DNA of 5,956 bases from an uncultured Prevotella sp. (GCA_934229335.1 CAKQDQ010000138.1:1-5956); one strand, 5' to 3'. Positions 1 through 5,327 are shown, counted from the first letter of the stretch. Numbers and translations are program-made. The notes: generated by a model from the letters alone, not told the origin.

Positions 1-711
1 ACATGACACCATACCGCCAGGGAATGTGATCTCAGCGTTGTTGGCATTAAACTTCATAGTCACCATGTCCTCGCTGTCGTTAGAAAGAACACTACGCAGC
101 AACCCAGCAGGTTTCTTTGGTAGTATGAATGACGCAGCTTCAGGTGTCTGACATGACAACACCACGTTACGCACCATCTTGTGTCCGTCACTCGCAACAA
201 CGTTAAGGCTTTCAGGCTTGAAGTCGAAGTAGATACCGTTCATTATCATTCGCAGCTCATCGTTGGCGGTAGCAAACAGAGTGCGCTGTATGTTCTTAGC
301 CAATGTGCCAGCCGCGATGGTAGCCTCCGTGAAGTTGCCTCCAAGTGGTTGTTGTGTAGGATATTCGTCTGCACTCAGACCTATGATGTTGTAGTTACCG
401 TTCTGGTAAATCATTCTGATATTGTTGGTGTTATTGTCTACCTCGAACGTCAGAGGCTGTTCTGGCAGCTCTTTTACAGAAGTGAGCATAATGCGGTTAG
501 GTACGCAGAAAGCACCCTCTCCGTCACATTCGTTAAGCTCTACATCGCAACGCATCATATTAGCGTTGTCACTTGCCGTCAGAGTCAAGGTGCTATCTTT
601 AATCTCGAAGAGGAAACAGTCAAGTATAGACAGTGTGTTCTTTGAGTTTATAACTTTGGCAAGAGTGCCCAATTTGCTGCTGAGCGCAGAAGAAGAAAGA
701 GTAAATCTCAT
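1..711 (-). CDS. dnaN: DNA polymerase III subunit beta (sliding clamp), N-terminal part
   Basis: Sliding clamp that encircles DNA and tethers the replicative polymerase and repair factors. Read on the minus strand from ATG at 711-709, the frame stays open for 237 codons to the window edge, against about 370 in the family, so the C-terminal third is missing from the window and the gene is not truncated. It begins MRFTLSSSALSSKL. Domain 1 spans about residues 1-120 and ends with LSADEYP (112-118), matching the usual L-x-x-E-[FY]-P. Domain 2 starts near 127 and carries ANDELRMIMNGIYFDF (149-164) and the characteristic ASDGHKMVR (173-181). The start is A-rich upstream (ACAAAACGATAAT) with no Shine-Dalgarno, and a good promoter lies about 50 bases upstream. 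The gene is divergent from the DUF3127 gene. Identification rests on these family motifs and is firm. Confidence 0.96.
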   Translation of the reverse strand, partial: MRFTLSSSALSSKLGTLAKVINSKNTLSILDCFLFEIKDSTLTLTASDNANMMRCDVELNECDGEGAFCVPNRIMLTSVKELPEQPLTFEVDNNTNNIRMIYQNGNYNIIGLSADEYPTQQPLGGNFTEATIAAGTLAKNIQRTLFATANDELRMIMNGIYFDFKPESLNVVASDGHKMVRNVVLSCQTPEAASFILPKKPAGLLRSVLSNDSEDMVTMKFNANNAEITFPGGMVSC

Positions 712-762
712 TATTATCGTTTTGTTATTTAATGTTAGCTCTGTGATGTTGTTTTGTCAATG

Positions 763-794
763 CAAAAATACAAAAAAGTTAGGGCGTATGCAAA
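763..794 (-). promoter_or_regulatory. Predicted dnaN promoter (Bacteroidota type)
   Basis: On the minus strand TTTG (complement of 794-791) is followed by 20 bases and then TATTTTTG (complement of 770-763). This matches the Bacteroidota primary-sigma pattern TTTG/N19-21/TAnnTTTG exactly. Transcription would start near 756, giving a leader of about 45 bases before the dnaN ATG at 711. The -33 element lies inside the inverted repeat 783-823. Confidence 0.7.
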
Positions 795-823
795 AAAAAC
801 ATGGAAAAGTTTTCCAATACGCC
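783..823. repeat. Nested inverted repeat in the dnaN / DUF3127 divergent promoter region
   Basis: Outer arms are GGCGTAT (783-789) and ATACGCC (817-823), 7 of 7 complementary. An inner palindrome GGAAAAGTTTTCC spans 803-815, with 6-base arms around one base. The right arm runs into eight T (824-831), so the + strand copy resembles an intrinsic terminator. However, no rightward gene lies upstream that needs one, and the T tract is upstream of the predicted start of the rightward transcript. The repeat covers the -33 element of the dnaN promoter and the weaker one of the rightward promoter, so an operator is an alternative reading. Confidence 0.6.
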
Positions 824-841
824 TTTTTTTTAGTAATTTCG
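811..841 (+). promoter_or_regulatory. Possible promoter of the DUF3127 gene
   Basis: TTTC (811-814), then 19 bases, then TAATTTCG (834-841). This is one mismatch in each element from TTTG/N19/TAnnTTTG, with correct spacing. Start of transcription would be near 847, about 40 bases before the ATG at 887. It is the best rightward candidate in the gap, but weaker than the dnaN promoter. Confidence 0.45.
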
Positions 842-886
842 CAACAGAAAAGTTAATAAGAAAAAATATTTACGTAACATTAAGAA

Positions 887-1291
887 ATGGAAGTACAAGG
901 AAAAATTATTGCAGCCATGCCAGAGCGCAGCGGAGAAAGTGCTCGTGGTCCATGGAAGTCACAAGAGTTTGTAATAGAAACACAAGAATCAGCATATCCT
1001 CGTAAGATGGTCTTTACCGTTTTTGGTGAAGAACGTTTAACCCGTTTCGGTATACAGGTAGGTCAGAATGTAAGAGTGTCATTTGATATTGACGCTCACG
1101 AGTGGAACGGTCGTTGGTTTAACGATATTCGCGCTTTTGATGTTCGTCCCGTTGCTGATGCTCAGATGGTGCCTGGAGCACAGCCACAGTATAACGCACC
1201 TCAGTACAATGCGCCACAAGCTGCGCCACAGGCAGCCCCTGTACAGGCACCAACAGCAGAGGGAGATAGCTCTGAAGACCTGCCATTCTAA
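887..1291 (+). CDS. DUF3127 OB-fold protein with SSB-like C-terminal tail
   Basis: Small 134-residue protein of the DUF3127 family, which is common in Bacteroidota. Residues 1-88 form a compact beta-rich domain (MEVQGKIIAAM..., then WKSQEFVIET at 23-32 and NVRVSFDIDAHEWNGRWFND at 61-80), consistent with a single OB fold. Residues about 92-124 are a disordered linker of Pro, Gln and Ala that includes tandem QYNAP QYNAP and QAAP QAAP units (bases 1187-1240). The protein ends in acidic DSSEDLPF, closely like the tail of bacterial SSB (DDDIPF) that binds repair and replication partners. This layout suggests a single-stranded-DNA or replisome-associated role, supported by divergence from dnaN, but no function is proved. 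The ATG at 887 gives the full family N-terminus and follows an A-rich stretch. A bona fide SSB is expected elsewhere in the genome. Confidence 0.9.
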   Translation: MEVQGKIIAAMPERSGESARGPWKSQEFVIETQESAYPRKMVFTVFGEERLTRFGIQVGQNVRVSFDIDAHEWNGRWFNDIRAFDVRPVADAQMVPGAQPQYNAPQYNAPQAAPQAAPVQAPTAEGDSSEDLPF

Positions 1292-1306
1292 CAGCATACG
1301 CTAACG

Positions 1307-1327
1307 ACATAAGTTGATAACTGTTGT
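1307..1327. promoter_or_regulatory. Candidate operator upstream of the TetR gene
   Basis: Imperfect 21-base palindrome centred on 1317, with half-sites ACAnnAGTT and AACTnnTGT around GAT; 7 of 10 positions pair. It lies 55 bases before the TetR start in the 90-base gap after the DUF3127 gene. TetR proteins usually bind such palindromes near their own gene, so autoregulation is plausible. I could not find a convincing TAnnTTTG promoter in this gap, so the regulator may instead be read from the DUF3127 transcript. Confidence 0.35.
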
Positions 1328-1381
1328 ACGTAAAGGTAAAAGTTTGCAGAATTGTCCTATTGTTAATCACGTTTTGCCACA

Positions 1382-2029
1382 ATGAAAGAATATACTTCAT
1401 ATAAACAACGCTTGCGTCCTGCTATATTAGCCGAGGCGCAACGCAACTTCGCGATGTATGGAATACGTGCTGTTAAGATGGATGATATAGCCCGTAACCT
1501 AAGCATTTCTAAGCGAACAGTGTATGAATTGTATGCGACAAAAGAAGATTTGTTGTGTGAAGTGGTACAGACAGGTCAACAGGAGCACGATAAACGCATG
1601 GAGGAGCTTGTGGCAAAGAGCGATAATACGATGGACGTGCTGACAGGATTCCTGTGTATGCAGTTAGAAGATGCTGCCAACATAAACTTTAATTTCTATA
1701 AAGATATAATGAAATACCCCAAGGTGGCGCAGGTGATAGGCGTATATCATGCACGCCAGCGTGCCGCATCAGCGCAGTTCTTTGCAAAAGGTGTAGAAGA
1801 GGGATATTTTCTATCGAGTATAGATTATAATGTGTTTAACCGTATAGGCGGTGGCGTAATAGACATGTTGTGTGAAGACGACAAATATGACGATTTGAAG
1901 TTTAGCGACCTCTTTTATAGTTATATGTACGTGATGGTACGCGGAATATGTACGGCAAAGGGTGTAGAAAAGTTAGATCGCTTTATAGAAGAATACAGAA
2001 AGAAAGAAAATCAGAGCAAGGCTGATTGA
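1382..2029 (+). CDS. TetR/AcrR-family transcriptional regulator
   Basis: A 215-residue one-component regulator, the usual TetR length. The N-terminal DNA-binding domain spans about residues 9-60: a first helix (RPAILAEAQRNFAMYG, 12-27), then the helix-turn-helix with MDDIARNL (33-40) and recognition helix SKRTVYELY (43-51), closed by the classic KEDLL (54-58). Residues about 65-210 are the helical ligand-binding and dimerisation region, which is too variable to name a ligand. The C-terminus is charged and probably loose (EEYRKKENQSKAD). It starts 90 bases after the DUF3127 gene on the same strand and has its own terminator 5 bases after the stop. A palindrome at 1307-1327 could be its operator. 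Its target is unknown; the export lipoprotein gene downstream is the nearest candidate, but a terminator and a new promoter separate the two. Confidence 0.92.
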   Translation: MKEYTSYKQRLRPAILAEAQRNFAMYGIRAVKMDDIARNLSISKRTVYELYATKEDLLCEVVQTGQQEHDKRMEELVAKSDNTMDVLTGFLCMQLEDAANINFNFYKDIMKYPKVAQVIGVYHARQRAASAQFFAKGVEEGYFLSSIDYNVFNRIGGGVIDMLCEDDKYDDLKFSDLFYSYMYVMVRGICTAKGVEKLDRFIEEYRKKENQSKAD

Positions 2030-2033
2030 TATT

Positions 2034-2085
2034 AGACAGGTTTATGATGTTGCAAATGCAATATTATTAAGCCTGTCTATTTTTG
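2034..2085 (+). terminator. Intrinsic terminator of the TetR gene
   Basis: Hairpin with outer arms AGACAGG (2034-2040) and CCTGTCT (2072-2078). The stem continues inward through TTA/TAA and ends in TTGCA-AA-TGCAA around 2050-2061, with a few mismatches and one bulge in the middle. It is followed by ATTTTTG (2079-2085). It begins 5 bases after the TGA at 2027-2029. Confidence 0.85.
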
Positions 2086-2206
2086 TGCCCTAAAGTGAAA
2101 GAGAGTGGAATTGTTCTGAAATACAAAAGACAGAATAGGACAATGGAAACATATTGTAGAAGACGTTAAATATGTTAGAGAAAAGTGTGTAAATTTACCT
2201 CTGTGC
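2086..2206. other. Non-coding spacer with no recognisable feature
   Basis: This part of the 441-base gap between the TetR gene and the export lipoprotein gene holds no credible gene, promoter or RNA that I can recognise. The only notable item is AATAGGACAAT at 2134-2144, the reverse complement of 1351-1361 on the other side of the TetR gene. Confidence 0.5.
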
Positions 2207-2278
2207 CGAAAGCATAGAGATTACATTGCGAAAGCATAGAGATAGCACTGCGAAAGGGACTAAATCGTAAAGCGAAAG
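2207..2278 (+). repeat. Four-copy degenerate tandem repeat, exact 22-base period
   Basis: CGAAAG recurs at 2207, 2229, 2251 and 2273, always 22 bases apart. The first two copies share CGAAAGCATAGAGAT exactly (2207-2221 and 2229-2243); copies three and four keep only the CGAAAG core. Two copies give GCGAAAGC (2228-2235 and 2272-2279), a sequence known to form a very stable DNA mini-hairpin, and in RNA a GAAA tetraloop. The array ends about 70 bases before the promoter at 2351-2381. Because 22 is not a multiple of 3 the repeat is not a protein repeat. It may be binding sites on one face of the helix or a decayed minisatellite. Confidence 0.7.
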
Positions 2279-2287
2279 CGGTGCTAT
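2242..2287. repeat. Inverted repeat overlapping the 22-base array
   Basis: ATAGCACTGC (2242-2251) pairs with GCGGTGCTAT (2278-2287) as a 10-bp stem with one G-T wobble and a 26-base loop containing the third repeat unit. A further pair of complementary arms, AAATCGTA (2262-2269) and TACGATTT (2320-2327), leads into a T run ending at 2330. The stem lies upstream of the predicted promoter, so it would act at DNA level unless a longer transcript crosses it. Confidence 0.45.
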
Positions 2288-2350
2288 TGCGACGAGAGGG
2301 TAGTGTAGCGGCAAAACGATACGATTTTTTGAATAAAAACAAGCTAATTA

Positions 2351-2381
2351 TTTGCAAAACAAAAAAAATGTAGTAACTTTG
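2351..2381 (+). promoter_or_regulatory. Predicted promoter of the export lipoprotein gene
   Basis: TTTG (2351-2354), 19 bases, then TAACTTTG (2374-2381): an exact match to the Bacteroidota TTTG/N19/TAnnTTTG pattern. Transcription would start near 2387, leaving a leader of about 84 bases before the ATG at 2471. Both elements sit inside TTTGCAAA palindromes (2351-2358 and 2378-2385). This is the best promoter in the window. Confidence 0.8.
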
Positions 2382-2470
2382 CAAAGAAAATAGTGTGCGT
2401 GCGCCAATAAGGTGTAAACGCATATAGACGGGACATTAAAATAACGAAAATAAATAATCCCAGATATCAA

Positions 2471-3265
2471 ATGAAGAAAATTTTAGTTGCAGCGGCTCTA
2501 TGCGCAATGACGGTGATGTTTTCTGGTTGTGTGATGACCAAGCAGGTTACATATTTCCAAAACATTGACTCTGTTGATATTTCACAGAAGGTCGTAGTGC
2601 CTGAAGCGCGTGTGAAAGCGAATGATGAGCTGACTATCCTCGTGTCGTCTATCTCTCCTGAGGCGGCAGAACCTTTTAATATGAATATATCCTCAAGGTA
2701 CAGTTCTACTATTAGTAACTCTACTGCGGGAAAAGGTATGTATTCATATATTGTCGACAAAGATGGTTGTATCAATTTTCCTGTAGTAGGAAAGATTAAG
2801 ATAATAGGCATGACGAGGCCAGAAGTGGAAGACGCGTTGACAAATGCCATAAAACCTTATTTTTCTGAGACAGAGAAACCCGTGGTGAAGGTAAGGTATT
2901 CAAGCTTCCATGTAACGGTGATAGGTGAAGTTACAGGTACGAAAATCGTGAATGTTGAGAATGAAAGAATCAGCATAATAGAGGCATTAGCACAAGCTGG
3001 TGACCTGTCGGTGTACGGTAAGAGACCTAATATATTATTGGTACGCGAGAATATAAATGGACAGAAGATGGCGGTAAGGTATAATTTGAACGATGCTAAC
3101 ATCTTTAATTCGCCTTATTACTATCTGGAACAGAATGATATCGTTTACGTAGAGCCGCATAAGGCGAAAGCGCGCAGTGCTGACGTAAGTTCATATACAT
3201 TCTGGACACCAATATCAAGCGTGCTGATATCGCTCGCTACTTTGGCGATAAGTTTGACAAAATAA
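2471..3265 (+). CDS. Wza-like polysaccharide export outer-membrane lipoprotein
   Basis: A 264-residue protein of the Wza/BexD/GumB export family, which forms the outer-membrane channel for capsule or exopolysaccharide. A lipoprotein signal peptide (MKKILVAAALCAMTVMFSGC) ends in lipobox FSGC with Cys20 as the lipidated residue. The polysaccharide-export domain spans about 45-143, with NDELTILV (51-58) and DKDGCINFPVVGKIKIIGM (96-114), the usual 'dG-x-i-x-x-P-x-x-G' signature. One SLBB domain follows at about 147-228 (VTVIGEV, then ILLVRE, then NDIVYVEP). A hydrophobic segment at about 244-262 probably crosses the outer membrane. It is shorter than E. coli Wza, as Bacteroidota members usually are. 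Its customary partner, a Wzc-type tyrosine kinase, does not follow; a terminator and glmS do. It has its own promoter and terminator, so it is probably transcribed alone. Confidence 0.9.
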   Translation: MKKILVAAALCAMTVMFSGCVMTKQVTYFQNIDSVDISQKVVVPEARVKANDELTILVSSISPEAAEPFNMNISSRYSSTISNSTAGKGMYSYIVDKDGCINFPVVGKIKIIGMTRPEVEDALTNAIKPYFSETEKPVVKVRYSSFHVTVIGEVTGTKIVNVENERISIIEALAQAGDLSVYGKRPNILLVRENINGQKMAVRYNLNDANIFNSPYYYLEQNDIVYVEPHKAKARSADVSSYTFWTPISSVLISLATLAISLTK

Positions 3266-3271
3266 TATAAT

Positions 3272-3343
3272 ATGATGAGATTATGGAGTTGGTATGAGGG
3301 ACGTATGTCCTTCGTATTGACTCCTTTTTCTGAAAAGAGATAG
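3272..3343 (+). CDS. Possible 23-codon leader ORF spanning the terminator before glmS
   Basis: ATG at 3272 opens 23 codons ending in TAG at 3341-3343, beginning MMRLWSWYEGRM and containing two Trp codons. It begins 6 bases after the lipoprotein stop, in an A/T-rich start context like those of the other genes here, and runs right through the hairpin and T tract at 3285-3329. If translated, ribosomes would melt the terminator. There is no family match that I recognise, and an ORF of this size can occur by chance. Confidence 0.25.
   Translation: MMRLWSWYEGRMSFVLTPFSEKR
3285..3329 (+). terminator. Strong hairpin terminator between the lipoprotein gene and glmS
   Basis: Left arm GGAGTTGGTATGAGGGAC (3285-3302), loop GTAT, right arm GTCCTTCGTATTGACTCC (3307-3324). 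All 18 positions pair, five of them as G-T wobbles. Five T follow (3325-3329). This is the strongest stem in the window. Only 53 bases remain before the glmS ATG, and they contain no clear TTTG/TAnnTTTG promoter, so it may be a conditional terminator in a transcript that reaches glmS. Confidence 0.85.
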
Positions 3344-3382
3344 TGTAAACGTAGGACTAACATAAATAAAAACGAAAGAAAT

Positions 3383-5248
3383 ATGTGCGGAATAGTTGGT
3401 TATATTGGAAATAGAGATGCATATCCTATCCTCATTAAAGGTTTGAAGCGTTTGGAGTATCGTGGTTACGACTCTGCTGGTTGCGCAATGTTGTCTGCAC
3501 AAGATGGTGCATTGAAAGTGTATAAGGCAAAAGGCAAGGTGTCGGATTTGGAGCGTGCCGCAGAAGGAAAAGACGTAAGTGGTACTATAGGTATAGCTCA
3601 TACAAGATGGGCTACACATGGTGTGCCAAGCGAAGTGAACGCACATCCACACGTAAGCCAGAGTGGTAATCTTACCATTGTGCATAATGGTATAATAGAA
3701 AACTACGCCACACTGAGAGAACAGCTCAAGGAACGTGGCTATGAGTTTAAGAGTGAGACAGACACAGAGGTACTTGTGCAGCTGATAGAGTACGTGATGG
3801 TGTCAAACGATGTAGACCTTCCTACCGCAGTGAGAGGTGCACTGAAACAGGTGTTCGGCGCATACGCTATAGCGGTAATAGATAAAAGACACCCAGAGGT
3901 AATGGTAGCCGCCCGTAAATCATCACCACTTGCGGTAGGCGTGGTAGACGATAACTCTGAGTTCTTCCTTGGTTCAGATGCCTCACCGATAGCTGAGTAT
4001 ACAAAGCAGATAGTGTATCTCAACGATGAGGAAATGGCAGTGATAGAGCGTGGCAAACCATTGCAGGTGATGACTCTGAATGGTGAGCACGCTAACGCAG
4101 AAGTAAAGGAGGTAAACGTAGACCTCTCAATGCTTGATCATGAGGGTTATCCTCACTTCATGTTGAAGGAGATTTTTGATCAACCCAATGTGCTTCGTGA
4201 CTGCATGAGCGGACGTATCGTTGAATCTCCGTATTCACATGAGCCACAGGTGATACTATCTGCCGTAACAAACAGTCGTCGTCGCCTGTTGCAGGCAAGG
4301 AGAGTGGTGATAGTATCATGCGGTACATCATGGCATGCGGGACTGATAGGTAAGCAATTGATAGAGCACTTCTGCCGTATACCAGTAGAGGTTGCATACG
4401 CAAGTGAGTTTAGATACTCAGAGCCTGTTATCGGACCAGATGACGTAGTGATGGCAATATCACAGTCAGGTGAAACGGCAGACACACTCGCAGCAATACA
4501 GCTGGCAAAGAAGAGTGGGGCTTTGATATTCGGAATAGTAAACGGAGTAGGCTCGTCTATAGCGAGAGAGTCTGACACGGGTACGTACATACACGTAGGA
4601 CCAGAAATCGGTGTCGCTTCAACGAAGGCGTTTACAGGACAGGTAACGGTACTCGCCATGATAGCACTGGCACTCGGAATGGCGAAAGGTACAGTGGAGC
4701 AGGACGAGTATGAGACTACTATCAAGGAGCTGCAGCGTATTCCTGATAAAATAAAGAAGGTGCTGGAGCAGAATGACAAGATAGAGAAGCTTGCGAAGAC
4801 GTTTACTTTTGCACGTAACTTCTTGTATCTTGGACGTGGTTGGAACTATCCAGTAGCGTTGGAGGGAGCCTTGAAACTTAAAGAGATAAGTTACATACAC
4901 GCAGAGGGTTATCCCGCAGCTGAGATGAAACATGGCCCGATAGCTCTTGTAGATGCAGAAATGCCTGTCGTGTTCATAGCGACAAGACACAACCTTTATG
5001 AGAAGACGCTGTCAAATATGCAAGAAGTGATATCACGTAACGGTAGTATCATAGCAATAGCTAACGAGGGCGACGAACACGTAAAGGCTATGGCGAAAGA
5101 AGTAATAGAACTGCCAGAGACGTTGGCGTGCCTTGATCCATTGCTCAGCGTAATACCATTGCAGCTGCTGTCATATCATGTAGCGGTGGCAAAGGGACTT
5201 AACGTGGATCAGCCACGTAACCTCGCCAAGTCTGTAACGGTAGAATAA
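3383..5248 (+). CDS. glmS: Glutamine--fructose-6-phosphate aminotransferase (isomerizing)
   Basis: Cytoplasmic enzyme that makes glucosamine-6-phosphate from fructose-6-phosphate and glutamine, the first step to UDP-GlcNAc for peptidoglycan, lipid A and surface polysaccharides. It has 621 residues, near the family norm (609 in E. coli), and is complete. The N-terminal class II glutaminase domain (about 2-235) has nucleophile Cys2 directly after Met, HTRWATHG (73-80), HNGIIEN (101-107) with the oxyanion Asn102-Gly103, and Asp127. Two SIS sugar-isomerase domains follow: SIS1 with SCGTSWHAG (312-320) and SQSGETADT (360-368), and SIS2 with EGALKLKEISYIHAEGY (494-510) and KHGP (516-519). Lys498, Glu501, His517 and Lys616 match E. 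coli Lys485, Glu488, His504 and Lys603, and the tail PRNLAKSVTVE is canonical. The start is fixed by the required Cys2. I see no glmS ribozyme upstream. Confidence 0.98.
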   Translation: MCGIVGYIGNRDAYPILIKGLKRLEYRGYDSAGCAMLSAQDGALKVYKAKGKVSDLERAAEGKDVSGTIGIAHTRWATHGVPSEVNAHPHVSQSGNLTIVHNGIIENYATLREQLKERGYEFKSETDTEVLVQLIEYVMVSNDVDLPTAVRGALKQVFGAYAIAVIDKRHPEVMVAARKSSPLAVGVVDDNSEFFLGSDASPIAEYTKQIVYLNDEEMAVIERGKPLQVMTLNGEHANAEVKEVNVDLSMLDHEGYPHFMLKEIFDQPNVLRDCMSGRIVESPYSHEPQVILSAVTNSRRRLLQARRVVIVSCGTSWHAGLIGKQLIEHFCRIPVEVAYASEFRYSEPVIGPDDVVMAISQSGETADTLAAIQLAKKSGALIFGIVNGVGSSIARESDTGTYIHVGPEIGVASTKAFTGQVTVLAMIALALGMAKGTVEQDEYETTIKELQRIPDKIKKVLEQNDKIEKLAKTFTFARNFLYLGRGWNYPVALEGALKLKEISYIHAEGYPAAEMKHGPIALVDAEMPVVFIATRHNLYEKTLSNMQEVISRNGSIIAIANEGDEHVKAMAKEVIELPETLACLDPLLSVIPLQLLSYHVAVAKGLNVDQPRNLAKSVTVE

Positions 5249-5257
5249 AGAACACAA

Positions 5258-5295
5258 ATTCGCGACGTGTGGATTATAGTTCATGCGTCGCGAAT
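5258..5295 (+). terminator. Hairpin 9 bases after glmS, possible terminator or mRNA end structure
   Basis: Perfect 10-bp arms ATTCGCGACG (5258-5267) and CGTCGCGAAT (5286-5295), extended inward by about seven more pairs with wobbles around a short loop. It begins 9 bases after the glmS stop, but no T tract follows. Instead comes a 35-base stretch with no G (5293-5327), almost only A and C, as in Rho-loading sites. It may stop transcription by a Rho-assisted route or protect the glmS message. Confidence 0.5.
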
Positions 5296-5327
5296 CAAAA
5301 ATAACACACAACACACAAACAACAAAC
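5293..5327 (+). other. G-free A/C tract between glmS and the PurF-like gene
   Basis: 35 consecutive bases without G and with only two T (around CACACAACACACAAACAACA). Such C-over-G unstructured RNA is the usual kind of Rho-binding site, though low-complexity spacer is an alternative. The remaining gap to 5423 is AT-rich and holds TATAGTTCAT at 5330-5339, a second copy of 5275-5284. I see no clear TTTG/TAnnTTTG promoter for the next gene. Confidence 0.35.

Noticed and set aside
181..645. Rightward 154-codon ORF inside the dnaN region
   Set aside because: It is antisense to a clearly recognisable dnaN reading frame that runs on the other strand from 711 to the left edge, and its own translation resembles nothing I know.
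754..1005. 83-codon ORF overlapping the start of the DUF3127 gene
   Set aside because: It crosses the promoter region and is out of frame with the well-supported DUF3127 protein; the composition is basic and shows no family motif.
1343..1376. TTTG ... ACGTTTTG as a TetR promoter
   Set aside because: The -7 element lacks the TA and the spacing is 22; it would also place the transcript start on the ATG itself.
2207..2278. CRISPR array
   Set aside because: The period is only 22 bases with similarity decaying across units and no room for unique spacers of normal length; no cas genes are present.
2175..2423. Leftward 82-codon ORF across the 22-base repeat array
   Set aside because: It covers the repeats and the promoter of the lipoprotein gene, has no recognisable domain, and the 22-base period shifts its frame at each unit, so coding is unlikely.
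3317..3346. E. coli-like promoter TTGACT/N18/TAGTGT before glmS
   Set aside because: The -35-like part is the arm of the terminator hairpin, the -10-like part is poor, and Bacteroidota primary sigma factors use TTTG/TAnnTTTG instead.
3266..3382. glmS ribozyme/riboswitch upstream of glmS
   Set aside because: The known ribozyme occurs mainly in Firmicutes and is longer than this 117-base gap; the gap is accounted for by an 18-bp terminator hairpin and shows no ribozyme core.
4180..4779. Leftward 199-codon ORF inside glmS
   Set aside because: It is a shadow of the glmS reading frame, which has all its catalytic residues in place on the other strand.
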